The notes under the pieces were generated by a model. It saw only the letters and a list, made by a program, of their open reading frames with translations. It did no database searches and was not told the DNA's origin. DNA of 35,533 nt from an uncultured Bacteroidales bacterium. Lineage in GTDB: Bacteria; Bacteroidota; Bacteroidia; Bacteroidales; UBA932. Where the stretch lies: the NCBI GenBank assembly GCA_900317065.1, contig ONFK01000001.1, positions 1 through 35,533 of the forward strand. The letters are read 5' to 3'. Made by a program: the position numbers and the translations under genes. Positions 23,944-30,848 of the stretch are shown one piece after another; within the stretch, counting starts at the first letter, position 1; each line of letters begins with the position of its first letter.

Positions 23944-24639
23944 CTACATCATTTTCATACACATCACCACACGGTATAGCCCGAGGACGTCTTCTTTTGC
24001 GACCTCGATGGGAGCGTACTTCGGATCGTGATTCGCTGACACGCACGTGATGTGCTCTTCGTCATTCCCCGGCGTGATGTACTTCACCAGCGGCCCGTCA
24101 ACCGTGTCCAAAATGTAAGCCTTTCCCCAGTCGATTATGCGGCCAGAGACCTTGCGAACGTAGGCCACTGAGCCGTTCGGGATGTCCGGATACATGGATT
24201 CGCCATAGATGTGGACGGCCATGTCGACGTCCTTCACCGGGGAGATCACCCGTTCACACTCAACCTCCGTCACACTCTCCGACCATCCGGTGAGATGACC
24301 CGCCTGGGCGAAGATCGGAAGCAGAGGAACACGATAAAGGGCTTCCTCACCTCCCCTCTTGCTGATCGACAAAAAGGCGGGCTTCTTTCCCAACGCCAGA
24401 TTCTTGACAGATTCGTAGGTATCGACAAGCTGCCTGTATTCGTCGATAGACCAAGCCTTGTTCTGGATGATTCTCAGATACTGCGTGTCGGGGAGCGAAA
24501 CCTTTCCTGTCTCAACTTGTGAGATGAAAGCCTTTGAAACGCTAAGGTATTCTGCCACATCGTCTTGCGTTAGCTTGTTCGCTTTTCTGAATAAGCGAAG
24601 ATTGAAGGTTTCGTCGACGGTCTCCATAACAAACGCCAA
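23944..24639 (-). CDS. CI-like repressor (XRE helix-turn-helix and S24 peptidase)
   Basis: A 231-residue repressor. Residues 13-50 hold an XRE helix-turn-helix (FRKANKLTQDDVAEYLSVSKAFISQVETGK). The C-terminal S24 domain has the catalytic Ser148 in YGESMYPDIP and Lys186 in PLVKYI. The Ala113-Gly114 pair in AQAGH fits the self-cleavage site, so DNA damage should induce the phage. It binds, by inference, the TTAAGT sites upstream. A second ATG at codon 5 is equally possible. Its stop is four bases from the lipoprotein start, so the two genes likely share a transcript. Confidence 0.92.
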   Translation of the reverse strand: MAFVMETVDETFNLRLFRKANKLTQDDVAEYLSVSKAFISQVETGKVSLPDTQYLRIIQNKAWSIDEYRQLVDTYESVKNLALGKKPAFLSISKRGGEEALYRVPLLPIFAQAGHLTGWSESVTEVECERVISPVKDVDMAVHIYGESMYPDIPNGSVAYVRKVSGRIIDWGKAYILDTVDGPLVKYITPGNDEEHITCVSANHDPKYAPIEVAKEDVLGLYRVVMCMKMM

Positions 24640-24642
24640 AAA

Positions 24643-24824
24643 GTTTACTTAATTTTTACTATATCCCTTGTTTGTTAAGTTTTATTTACTTAACTTTGTT
24701 GCCGTGTTAAGTAAGTAAACCCGCGGAGGGATACGAAAAGCCGCCGGCATCTGCCAGCAACTAATCACCAACCATCGCAAAGATACGACGGTTTTTCCTT
24801 TTCTCCAACAAAAGTTAAGTGAAC
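24643..24824. promoter_or_regulatory. Repressor operators in the divergent control region
   Basis: Related half-sites occur at 24643-24652 (GTTTACTTAA), in the perfect inverted repeat GTTAAGT-N7-ACTTAAC (24674-24694), at 24706-24720 (GTTAAGTAAGTAAAC) and at 24814-24824 (GTTAAGTGAAC, touching the start codon at 24825). This fits a multi-operator switch. The stretch 24640-24824 has no gene. Confidence 0.75.
24668..24705 (+). promoter_or_regulatory. Early rightward promoter (Bacteroidetes type)
   Basis: TAACTTTG at 24691-24698 matches the Bacteroidetes -7 consensus TAnnTTTG. TTG at 24668-24670 lies 20 bases upstream, the right spacing for the -33 element. Transcription would begin near 24705. 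The 21-base operator palindrome 24674-24694 lies between and over these elements, so the repressor should block it. Confidence 0.72.
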
Positions 24825-25052
24825 ATGTATACTATTAGAGTTACAACGAAAGGAAACACCGAAGTCGGGCCTACCTTCAAATTGGCCCGGGACAAACGGA
24901 TCCCGCTCCACCTCGACATCGAGCGCCTTGTAAACCAGTACAGGAACAAGCACATCCTCGTGGCCAACTTCGGCCCGCAGATCCTAAACGCCTATGTCAA
25001 GCTGAAGGACGGGAAGGGATGGAAGCTCATCTGTGACATGAAATTAGTTTAA
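24825..25052 (+). CDS. First early gene, unknown function
   Basis: A 75-residue, mostly beta, slightly basic protein. It is the first gene of the rightward early operon and its start codon touches an operator half-site, so expression should be tightly repressed in lysogens. No motif is recognised. An in-frame GTG six bases upstream exists, but ATG is preferred. It could be an early regulator such as an antirepressor; that is only position-based. Confidence 0.65.
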   Translation: MYTIRVTTKGNTEVGPTFKLARDKRIPLHLDIERLVNQYRNKHILVANFGPQILNAYVKLKDGKGWKLICDMKLV

Positions 25053-25063
25053 AGCGAATAGCC

Positions 25064-25228
25064 ATGAAGAAGAAAATCAGCGACATTCTAAGCGCCATCT
25101 GCGTGATTGCAGTATTCGCCGGGTGCGTTGAGGGCCTCGATGGAGGCCTTACCACCTGGACCCTCGTTTGCCTCGCCGCTGCCGGTCTCTCCGGGTGGGG
25201 ATCCAAAAGATTGGAGGAAAAGGCATGA
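25064..25228 (+). CDS. Small two-helix membrane protein
   Basis: A 54-residue ORF. After MKKKISDI come a hydrophobic helix (LSAICVIAVFAG) and a second one (TWTLVCLAAAGLSG), with a short loop between them and a basic end. It looks like a small inner-membrane hairpin. The next ATG overlaps its stop by four bases, which supports that it is translated. Function unknown. Confidence 0.6.
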   Translation: MKKKISDILSAICVIAVFAGCVEGLDGGLTTWTLVCLAAAGLSGWGSKRLEEKA

Positions 25229-25542
25229 GCTATCTTGACGAAAAATACCCAATGTGGTTTGTCTATGGCGCCTACGTCGCCGCAGGCCGTCCGAAAGCGG
25301 AAGATGCCGTCATGCAATATGCAAGAAAGAAGTATCTGTATTGCTGCATCGCCGAAGAACTTCTCGAAGACGTCCAGATGGATCTGGAGCAATACTGCAT
25401 GGAAATCAGGGAAGAGAACAAACGTTTGGCCCCTGTCAAGATAGCTATCACAGATAAGCGCCATCGGGATGATGGCTTTGCTTGGCTGAAGATCGGTGCG
25501 CAGAGTCTCCAGCTCAGAAAAGTAAAAGAAACAATCGAATAG
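25225..25542 (+). CDS. Early hypothetical protein
   Basis: A 105-residue helical protein with two cysteines close together (YLYCCIAEEL) in the middle. The start at 25225 overlaps the preceding stop; an upstream in-frame start would extend through the membrane-protein gene. No family is recognised. Its place in the early operon suggests a host-takeover or regulatory role. Confidence 0.65.
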   Translation: MSYLDEKYPMWFVYGAYVAAGRPKAEDAVMQYARKKYLYCCIAEELLEDVQMDLEQYCMEIREENKRLAPVKIAITDKRHRDDGFAWLKIGAQSLQLRKVKETIE

Positions 25543-25547
25543 TAAAC

Positions 25548-25745
25548 ATGAAAGCAGAAAAAGTAACAAGAGAAGATCTCCGGGCTATCCATGTAGGAGA
25601 AACCCGTTCATTCACACTTCCCTCCTTTGCCGCATGTATGAGCGCAAGAGCGCAGGCTGCTACACTGAAGCCCTTGGAGAACCGCAGCTTCGTCACAGCC
25701 ATCGACCAAAAAACACTCACCATTCATATCACTCGGATAGCATGA
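25548..25745 (+). CDS. Small early protein
   Basis: A 65-residue ORF. The pattern, an N-terminal helix (VTREDLRAIHVGET) followed by TRSFTLPSFAACMSAR and a beta end (TLTIHITRIA), resembles small proteins found in Bacteroidales phage early regions. Overlaps the next gene by four bases (ATGA). Function unknown. Confidence 0.6.
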   Translation: MKAEKVTREDLRAIHVGETRSFTLPSFAACMSARAQAATLKPLENRSFVTAIDQKTLTIHITRIA

Positions 25746-25933
25746 CCGCTGAACGACCGGACATAAGCCCACAGGGCGTATACTCGCAAGCTGAAGCGGC
25801 ACGGCTCCTCGGAGTCGAGCGCCATACCCTTGCAAGGTGGGAGAAGATTGGCCTGGAGCCTTTCACGAGGAAGGGCGTCCGTGGCAAATTCTATAAAGGC
25901 AAGGACCTTCTGCAAAGATGGAACGTCCGATAG
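25742..25933 (+). CDS. Excisionase-like helix-turn-helix protein
   Basis: A 63-residue protein of the small MerR/HTH_17 type: VYSQAEAARLLGVERHTLARWEKIGLEP, then a basic wing and a short C-terminal helix with GKDLLQRW. Proteins of this kind act as excisionases or as promoter regulators. Given the multi-site attP on the opposite strand, excision is a good guess, though its distance from the integrase is larger than usual. Confidence 0.72.
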   Translation: MTAERPDISPQGVYSQAEAARLLGVERHTLARWEKIGLEPFTRKGVRGKFYKGKDLLQRWNVR

Positions 25934-25983
25934 ACACATACCCGCTATACGGGACTATACAACACAATTCACTTTTATTCTTG

Positions 25984-26012
25984 CACGGCTCCCGGCCGTG
26001 AGGTCCGGAGCC
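25984..26012 (+). promoter_or_regulatory. Leader with two competing hairpins
   Basis: CACGG (25984-25988) pairs with CCGTG (25996-26000), while GGCTCC (25987-25992) pairs with GGAGCC (26007-26012). The two stems cannot form together. TTTACCTTT follows the second. The layout resembles an attenuator before the recombination genes. 25934-26045 contains no gene. Confidence 0.35.
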
Positions 26013-26045
26013 TTTACCTTTATGATGAATTAAGAACAATTACAC

Positions 26046-26717
26046 ATGGAACAATTACAGAAGTCAGTTTTCGAGACGCTCAACGCCGTGAACTGCAACG
26101 AGCATACGGAGAAGAAGGGCCAGCTGACCTATCTCTCCTGGGCATGGGCCTGGGCCGAGGTCAAGAAGCGCTACCCTGCCGCATCCTACACCATCTATGA
26201 AGATGCCGAAGGGCGTCCCTACTTCACCGACGGACGGACCTGCTGGGTGAAGACCGGAGTCACCATCGAAGGGCTGGAACACATCGAGTACCTGCCCGTC
26301 ATGGACGCAAGGAACAACAGCATCCCCGTCGAACTGGTCACCAGCTTCGACATGAACAAGGCGATCCAGCGCTCCCTGACGAAGGCTTGCGCCCGTCACG
26401 GACTGGGCCTGTACATCTACGCCGGGGAGGATCTCCCGGATGTCGACCAGGACGAACTGCAAAAGCCCTGTGAGGCCGCGAGACGGGGGCGGACGAGGAA
26501 GACTGCAACCGCCGCAGAGAAAACCGCTCAGAAGCCCGAGGAACCCGCCGTGAAGAAGACCGTCACGGACGAAAACATCAAGCAGATCGTCGACTGGGTG
26601 TGCAAGGTGCCGGAAGGCCCGGAGCGCGACGCCAGGAAGAAGAAGGCCGAGGATAGCTACGAATGGCCGGGCAACCTGCTGGAAGCGTTCCGCACGATGG
26701 TAGACTTTACGGAGTAA
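26046..26717 (+). CDS. Rad52-like single-strand annealing protein (DUF1071/Sak type)
   Basis: A 223-residue recombination protein. The N-terminal phrase LTYLSWAWAWAEVKKRYP and the central QRSLTKACARHGLGLYIYAGED are characteristic of DUF1071-type annealing proteins. These bind single-stranded DNA and promote strand annealing in phage recombination and repair. Residues 140-180 are a low-complexity basic linker; the last 40 residues form a separate helical part. It lies directly upstream of a Gp157-like gene. The call is strong by pattern. Confidence 0.85.
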   Translation: MEQLQKSVFETLNAVNCNEHTEKKGQLTYLSWAWAWAEVKKRYPAASYTIYEDAEGRPYFTDGRTCWVKTGVTIEGLEHIEYLPVMDARNNSIPVELVTSFDMNKAIQRSLTKACARHGLGLYIYAGEDLPDVDQDELQKPCEAARRGRTRKTATAAEKTAQKPEEPAVKKTVTDENIKQIVDWVCKVPEGPERDARKKKAEDSYEWPGNLLEAFRTMVDFTE

Positions 26718-26740
26718 TCACCTAAAGAATCACTTTAGAT

Positions 26741-27316
26741 ATGAAGTACAAAGACATTCAGGATGCGCTTGCCACCCTCGCAAGGCTTTCCGAACTGCTG
26801 GAGGAGCAGTACATGGAGAACGAGGGCGAAGTGACGGAGGCGACAGAAGAGATGGAGGCCCGCAAGGCCGCCATCCAGGACCTCCTGCAGAACGACGGGA
26901 TCGACTCCCTGGGCCGCTGGCTGAAGGTCCGCGAGGACGAGGCCCAGATGTGGAAGGCGGAGAAAGACGCAGCCGCCAGGGCGGAGAAGGCCGCGAAGAA
27001 CTCCATCGCATTCGTCAAGGCGAAGATCGCCGAGGTGATGAAGGCCACCGGCATGGAGAAGGCGAAGGGTACCTTCTACTCATTCACCCCTTACGTCAGC
27101 GAGAAGTCCGCCGTGAACCAGGACGAGCTGGACAAGGCCTACTTGGACATAGCCACCAGCGCCGCCCATGACGCGGGGCTCCCCGCCTACGTGGACGTAG
27201 TCCTGAAGACCAACACGAACGCCCTGAAGGAATGGGGAGCGACGGAGTTCCTGTCCACCACCACCGCGGACGCCGTCCGGTTCCAGAAGCCCCGCAAATC
27301 GAAGGAGGAGGAATAG
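26741..27316 (+). CDS. Gp157-like protein
   Basis: A 191-residue protein, helical and strongly charged. The length, the N-terminal helix (YKDIQDALATLARLSELLEEQ), the long coiled coil with AAKNSIAFVKAKIAEVMKATG and the beta C-terminal part match Siphovirus Gp157-like proteins, which sit beside recombination genes and have been linked to phage-resistance evasion in streptococcal phages. Biochemical role is unknown. Confidence 0.78.
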   Translation: MKYKDIQDALATLARLSELLEEQYMENEGEVTEATEEMEARKAAIQDLLQNDGIDSLGRWLKVREDEAQMWKAEKDAAARAEKAAKNSIAFVKAKIAEVMKATGMEKAKGTFYSFTPYVSEKSAVNQDELDKAYLDIATSAAHDAGLPAYVDVVLKTNTNALKEWGATEFLSTTTADAVRFQKPRKSKEEE

Positions 27317-27318
27317 CC

Positions 27319-27420
27319 ATGACGACCGAGGAGAAATGGGTCCGGGAATGGACCGTCGAGCCTGCGTACATCACGGCCTGCTACCGCTCCGGTGTGAAGA
27401 GTGTCGATATCGGCTACTGA
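27319..27420 (+). CDS. Very small coupled ORF
   Basis: A 33-residue ORF (MTTEEKWVREW...) placed between the Gp157-like gene and the initiator. The next ATG overlaps its stop (TGATG at 27418-27422), a sign of translational coupling. No function is recognised; it may act only as a leader peptide. Confidence 0.45.
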   Translation: MTTEEKWVREWTVEPAYITACYRSGVKSVDIGY

Positions 27421-27830
27421 TGTCAAGTTATGTCACCATACAGGACTGGATGCTGGACCTTGGACTGAATAGCAACGAACTCATGGCCTACGCGGTCATC
27501 TGTTCGTACGGACATGATGGGGAATGGTTCCAGGGCTCCGCATCCTACCTGGGCTGGTGGATGGGGTGCAAGCGCAAGCACACGATCCTCGACACCCTTG
27601 CGTCCCTGGTGGAAAAGGGCCTTGTCCAGAAGAGGGAAAGATGGTCCGGAGGGAAGAAGATGTGCGACTATAGACCGGTGCGCCGACAGGTGCGCTCAGC
27701 GCACCGCACCGGTGCGGAAACCGCACCCCATAATACTATAGATAATTCTATAAAGGATAATAATAAAGAAATTAAAAATAAAGAAAGGGTCCACCTGTCG
27801 GTGGATGAATTTATGAAAAAACACAAATGA
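27420..27830 (+). CDS. Winged-helix replication initiator (lambda O-like in layout)
   Basis: A 136-residue protein. Residues 1-80 form a winged-helix domain: SNELMAYAVICSYG, a Trp-rich loop (YLGWWMGCKRKHTILDTLASLVEKGL), then the wing. Residues 85-125 are a low-complexity linker encoded by the hairpin/iteron cluster and the AT-rich stretch. A short end (VHLSVDEFMKKHK) may contact the helicase encoded next. The stop overlaps the helicase start. The likely role is to bind the origin inside its own gene and load the DnaB-type helicase. Confidence 0.78.
   Translation: MSSYVTIQDWMLDLGLNSNELMAYAVICSYGHDGEWFQGSASYLGWWMGCKRKHTILDTLASLVEKGLVQKRERWSGGKKMCDYRPVRRQVRSAHRTGAETAPHNTIDNSIKDNNKEIKNKERVHLSVDEFMKKHK
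27677..27787. other. Candidate replication origin inside the initiator gene
   Basis: GGTGCG or its complement CGCACC occurs six times in 27677-27727. Two near-identical 17-base hairpins, GGTGCGC-TCA-GCGCACC (27689-27705) and GGTGCGG-AAA-CCGCACC (27711-27727), are joined by GCACC, and CCGCACCGGTGCGG (27704-27717) is a perfect palindrome. Directly after, 27730-27787 has only 8 G/C in 58 bases in an otherwise GC-rich region. Iterons plus an AT-rich unwinding zone within the initiator gene are the lambda ori design. Confidence 0.72.
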
Positions 27831-29209
27831 AAAAGCAGCCTATCATACCCTCGCTCGCCGACATCCCGGTCCCGGATTCGTCGATCATCGAATGGCAGGT
27901 CCTCGCGGACATCATGTCCGAGAACGGAACCATGGCTGCCGTCAGCGACATCGTCGACGAATCACACTTCACTTCCGATTTGCGCAAGACCGTCTGGAAC
28001 GAATGCGTCAGGCGATTCAATGAAGGCCAGCCCTTCGACATGCCGAACGTCGCAGTCACCGTTGGAACGGAGTTCGTGCAGTACATATTCCGGACCGACG
28101 GGATGATAGACGACCTCGGGTTCCGGTACGCCGAGGAACACGCAAGGGCGCTGCACACCGCCATCGTCAGAAGACGCTGCTACCATGCCGCCCTCTCCAT
28201 CCTCCACCTGTCGCAGGAACAGGGGACCACGGACGCATCCATCTATGCGGGGGCAGCCGAGGCTGTCGCACAGCTCGAGCCCTCCACTGTCCGCGGGGAG
28301 ATCACCATCGTAGACGCTATCAACGAACTCGCCGACGAGATCCAGAAACGGGCCGACGACGCCTCGAGCGGAAGGCCGAACCGAATCACCACCGGCATCC
28401 GGTCCATCGACGACGTGCTCTACGGAGGCATGGCCCCGGGGCAGCTGATCATCCTGGCCGCGAGACCGTCTGTCGGTAAGACCGCCCTGGCACTACACAT
28501 GCTCAAGGCATCCGCAGCACAGGGACGCAGCGCCGCCATGTTCTCCATCGAGATGACCTACGACGAGCTCACCATGAGGCTCATCGCGTCCGTCTCCGAG
28601 GAGTACGATGACGAAAATTATACAGGACTCGACAAACCGCGCCGATCCATCGTTACACCATACAAGATCGCCAACGGCTTCGACTCCCCCGACGACTGGA
28701 AACGCTTCGAGCAGGCCGCCGCACAGCTCGACAAGCTACCAATCGTCATCAACGACAACGCAAGGGACCTCCGGGACATCGTCTCGCGCATGACGGTGCT
28801 CAACAAGCAGGGCCGCTGTGACGTCGCATACATCGACTACCTCGGACTCATCAAGCAGGCGGCCGCAGATCCCAAGGCTCCGCTCTACCAGCAGATCGCC
28901 GACATCACCGGAACGCTCAAGGCCACGGCCAAGAGCCTACGTATACCCATCGTCCTCCTATGCCAGCTCAACCGCGAGGCGGCCAAAATGAGCAAAGAAC
29001 CGCAGCTGTACAATCTGCGGGACTCCGGCGCCATCGAACAGGACGCGGACATCGTCCTCATGCTCAACAACACCGAAGGCCCGAGGCTGCCGGACCTCGA
29101 GGTCTGGGTACGAAAGAACCGGCAGGGCGAAAAGGACTTCGGAGTCCTCATGCGCCCGTCAGACAACTACATGGATTTCAAGGAAATGTTCATCATTCAA
29201 AATAATTAG
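27827..29209 (+). CDS. dnaB: Replicative DNA helicase (DnaB family)
   Basis: A 460-residue DnaB-type helicase. The N-terminal domain (residues 1-150) has the helical collar pattern with IPDSSIIEWQVLADIMSENG-like spacing. The RecA-like domain has Walker A AARPSVGKT (Lys218, Thr219), then a Walker B in CDVAYIDYLGLI, and RDSGAIEQDADIVLML, typical of motif 4. It unwinds the fork and is loaded presumably by the upstream initiator. The ATG overlaps the initiator stop by four bases. It carries no intein. Confidence 0.94.
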   Translation: MKKQPIIPSLADIPVPDSSIIEWQVLADIMSENGTMAAVSDIVDESHFTSDLRKTVWNECVRRFNEGQPFDMPNVAVTVGTEFVQYIFRTDGMIDDLGFRYAEEHARALHTAIVRRRCYHAALSILHLSQEQGTTDASIYAGAAEAVAQLEPSTVRGEITIVDAINELADEIQKRADDASSGRPNRITTGIRSIDDVLYGGMAPGQLIILAARPSVGKTALALHMLKASAAQGRSAAMFSIEMTYDELTMRLIASVSEEYDDENYTGLDKPRRSIVTPYKIANGFDSPDDWKRFEQAAAQLDKLPIVINDNARDLRDIVSRMTVLNKQGRCDVAYIDYLGLIKQAAADPKAPLYQQIADITGTLKATAKSLRIPIVLLCQLNREAAKMSKEPQLYNLRDSGAIEQDADIVLMLNNTEGPRLPDLEVWVRKNRQGEKDFGVLMRPSDNYMDFKEMFIIQNN

Positions 29210-29211
29210 AC

Positions 29212-29571
29212 ATGCTTTTCGAACTCAAGAACTGCTCGGTTGCCGAAATCCTCGACACCGTCACCGGCACATCACAGGCTGGAAACTCCTGGAGCCGCAC
29301 CACCATCATTTTCGAACAGAAGGACGGAGACTACACCGACAAGTACCCCATGATCGTCTTCGGAGAGGACAAGCTGGGGGAAGTGACCGCCCTAAAGGGC
29401 CGTACCGTCAATGTCAAGTTCGACTTGCGATCCCGCGAGTACAACGGCCGGTGGTACACCGACGTCCGCATGGTATTCGTCTCGCCGGCCGAGACTGAGG
29501 CACCGAAACCGGAATCGATACCGACCACACCGCAGCCCCAGGAAGACAATGAGTCGGATCTCCCTTTCTGA
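29212..29571 (+). CDS. DUF3127-like single-stranded DNA-binding protein with SSB-type tail
   Basis: A 119-residue OB-fold-like protein (strands MLFELKNCSVAEIL, TIIFEQKDGDY, VNVKFDLRSREYNGRWYTDVRMVFV). After a proline-rich linker it ends in DNESDLPF, which resembles the acidic SSB tail ending in a Phe used to recruit replication and repair enzymes. It follows the helicase by two bases. DUF3127 members replace or supplement SSB in Bacteroidetes. The tail suggests that it contacts host SSB partners. Confidence 0.82.
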   Translation: MLFELKNCSVAEILDTVTGTSQAGNSWSRTTIIFEQKDGDYTDKYPMIVFGEDKLGEVTALKGRTVNVKFDLRSREYNGRWYTDVRMVFVSPAETEAPKPESIPTTPQPQEDNESDLPF

Positions 29572-29980
29572 AATCCGGTTCACGGAGCGCGAAATCCGGA
29601 GAATCCTGGATGCAGCTGCCGCCGCCAGGGCGGAATGCCGGCAGGAGGCGCCGCGCAGGCTCCGGATTTCAAATCTCTGTGAACGAATATCTTTCACTGT
29701 TACGAACGCTGAAAGAAGGACAAGGAGGCAAATGAAGAATGAATGCAAACAAGATAGTGCTGACACCCAAGCAGGAGGCATACCTGGTAAAGCACTTCAA
29801 GAACACGAAGAACGATATCTTGATGGAACGGCTCGGGCTGAAGTATTCCACCTTCCATCGGATCGTCAGGCAACTGGGCCTGAAGAAGACGAAGCAGTTC
29901 ATGCGCAAAACTCAGAGCAATGCTACGGCCCTGGCCCGCAAAGCCAACAAGGCGATGGGATGGCCTCCGAAAGGCTATAA
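29549..29980 (+). CDS. Doubtful overlapping ORF
   Basis: A 143-residue ORF that starts inside the SSB-like gene. Its first 63 residues (MSRISLSEIRFTERE...) are the only coding option for 29572-29738, with a helical, basic composition. The rest overlaps the following gene in another frame and looks like shadow sequence. The true gene may be shorter or frameshifted. Alternatively 29572-29738 is non-coding. Confidence 0.35.
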   Translation: MSRISLSEIRFTEREIRRILDAAAAARAECRQEAPRRLRISNLCERISFTVTNAERRTRRQMKNECKQDSADTQAGGIPGKALQEHEERYLDGTARAEVFHLPSDRQATGPEEDEAVHAQNSEQCYGPGPQSQQGDGMASERL

Positions 29981-30326
29981 GATCCCACGTTCTGAAGAAT
30001 TTCAGATCAAGCCCGGTGAAAGAATGAAGGACAGAATCGGGACGCGCCGGTGGAACAGTGCGAGGAAGAGGGCGGCAGAAACTTGGAAGAAGACATTTGA
30101 TGTAGACAGAATCCGCTACAAATGGGGCCTGACGCAGCTGTCCAACCTCAAGGTGTCACGGCAGCCACGACAGAAGATCTGCGACCGCAGCTATCTCAAA
30201 AGGCGGGGTTACATCCTGGATGAAAAGAACCTCATCGCCTACTGGACGCCGGAAACGAGAAGGGCAAAACGGCTCGAAGTGGCACCGAGAAGATACTACA
30301 TTTTCAAATCGATTGACGATGAATGA
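29739..30326 (+). CDS. Basic nucleic-acid-binding protein
   Basis: A 195-residue strongly basic protein. Residues 1-55 form a helix-turn-helix-like unit (VLTPKQEAYLVKHFKNTKNDILMERLGLKYSTFHRIVRQLGL). The remainder is Lys/Arg-rich and ends with a beta segment (EVAPRRYYIFKSI). It is part of the replication operon and overlaps the next gene by eight bases. Function unknown; DNA binding is likely. Confidence 0.7.
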   Translation: MNANKIVLTPKQEAYLVKHFKNTKNDILMERLGLKYSTFHRIVRQLGLKKTKQFMRKTQSNATALARKANKAMGWPPKGYKIPRSEEFQIKPGERMKDRIGTRRWNSARKRAAETWKKTFDVDRIRYKWGLTQLSNLKVSRQPRQKICDRSYLKRRGYILDEKNLIAYWTPETRRAKRLEVAPRRYYIFKSIDDE

Positions 30327-30702
30327 CATGGACAGAATACTCATGTCCGCCGCGAGACTCTCCACGAAAGAGAGAGTGGCGGTTGCGGAGAGGATCCTCA
30401 CACAGGGGGCGTCACGGAGGCCTTCGGCCGGCGACAGATACGTCGACCTGGTCTCGGCCGCGGAACGTGTCATCGGCACACCGCTCGACGACTCGCGCTG
30501 CCGGTCGTCCGTCATGATCAGGCGTTTTGTCGCCTTCAGGATGCACAAGGAAGGCTATCCCTACATGGACATCGCGTCCGCCATGGGAATACACCACTCA
30601 ACGGTCATTCATCACGTCCGCATCATGCAGGACTATTTCGACATGCCGCTGGTGTTCGCTGACGAACTCTACTCCTACATGCAATTCACTGACAAGCTAT
30701 GA
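30319..30702 (+). CDS. DnaA domain IV-like protein
   Basis: A 127-residue protein. The C-terminal half (RRFVAFRMHKEGYPYMDIAS, then MGIHHSTVIHHVRIMQDY, residues 68-106) matches DnaA domain IV, whose HSTVIH signature contacts DnaA boxes; here HSTVIH is at 93-98. The ATPase domain is absent. The N-terminal 45 residues are helical and of unknown role. It may bind DnaA boxes in phage or host DNA. Start ATG overlaps the preceding stop. Confidence 0.75.
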   Translation: MNDMDRILMSAARLSTKERVAVAERILTQGASRRPSAGDRYVDLVSAAERVIGTPLDDSRCRSSVMIRRFVAFRMHKEGYPYMDIASAMGIHHSTVIHHVRIMQDYFDMPLVFADELYSYMQFTDKL

Positions 30703-30848
30703 CCTGGCACAACAGAAACCTATTCCTTTCGCCCCTTGATCCGGATTATGATGATGAATATGATCCGGAGGAGGACTACGAAAGATACTGTGAAAACCTT
30801 GAAGAAAGACACGAATATGAACGAGAAAGAAAAAGCGAAAGCCTATGA
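30699..30848 (+). CDS. Small acidic protein
   Basis: A 49-residue ORF rich in Asp, Glu, Tyr and Arg (DPDYDDEYDPEEDYERY). It overlaps the preceding stop by four bases (ATGA) and the next gene by 32 bases. Acidic low-complexity peptides may mimic DNA, but that is only a thought from composition. Confidence 0.5.
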   Translation: MTWHNRNLFLSPLDPDYDDEYDPEEDYERYCENLEERHEYERERKSESL

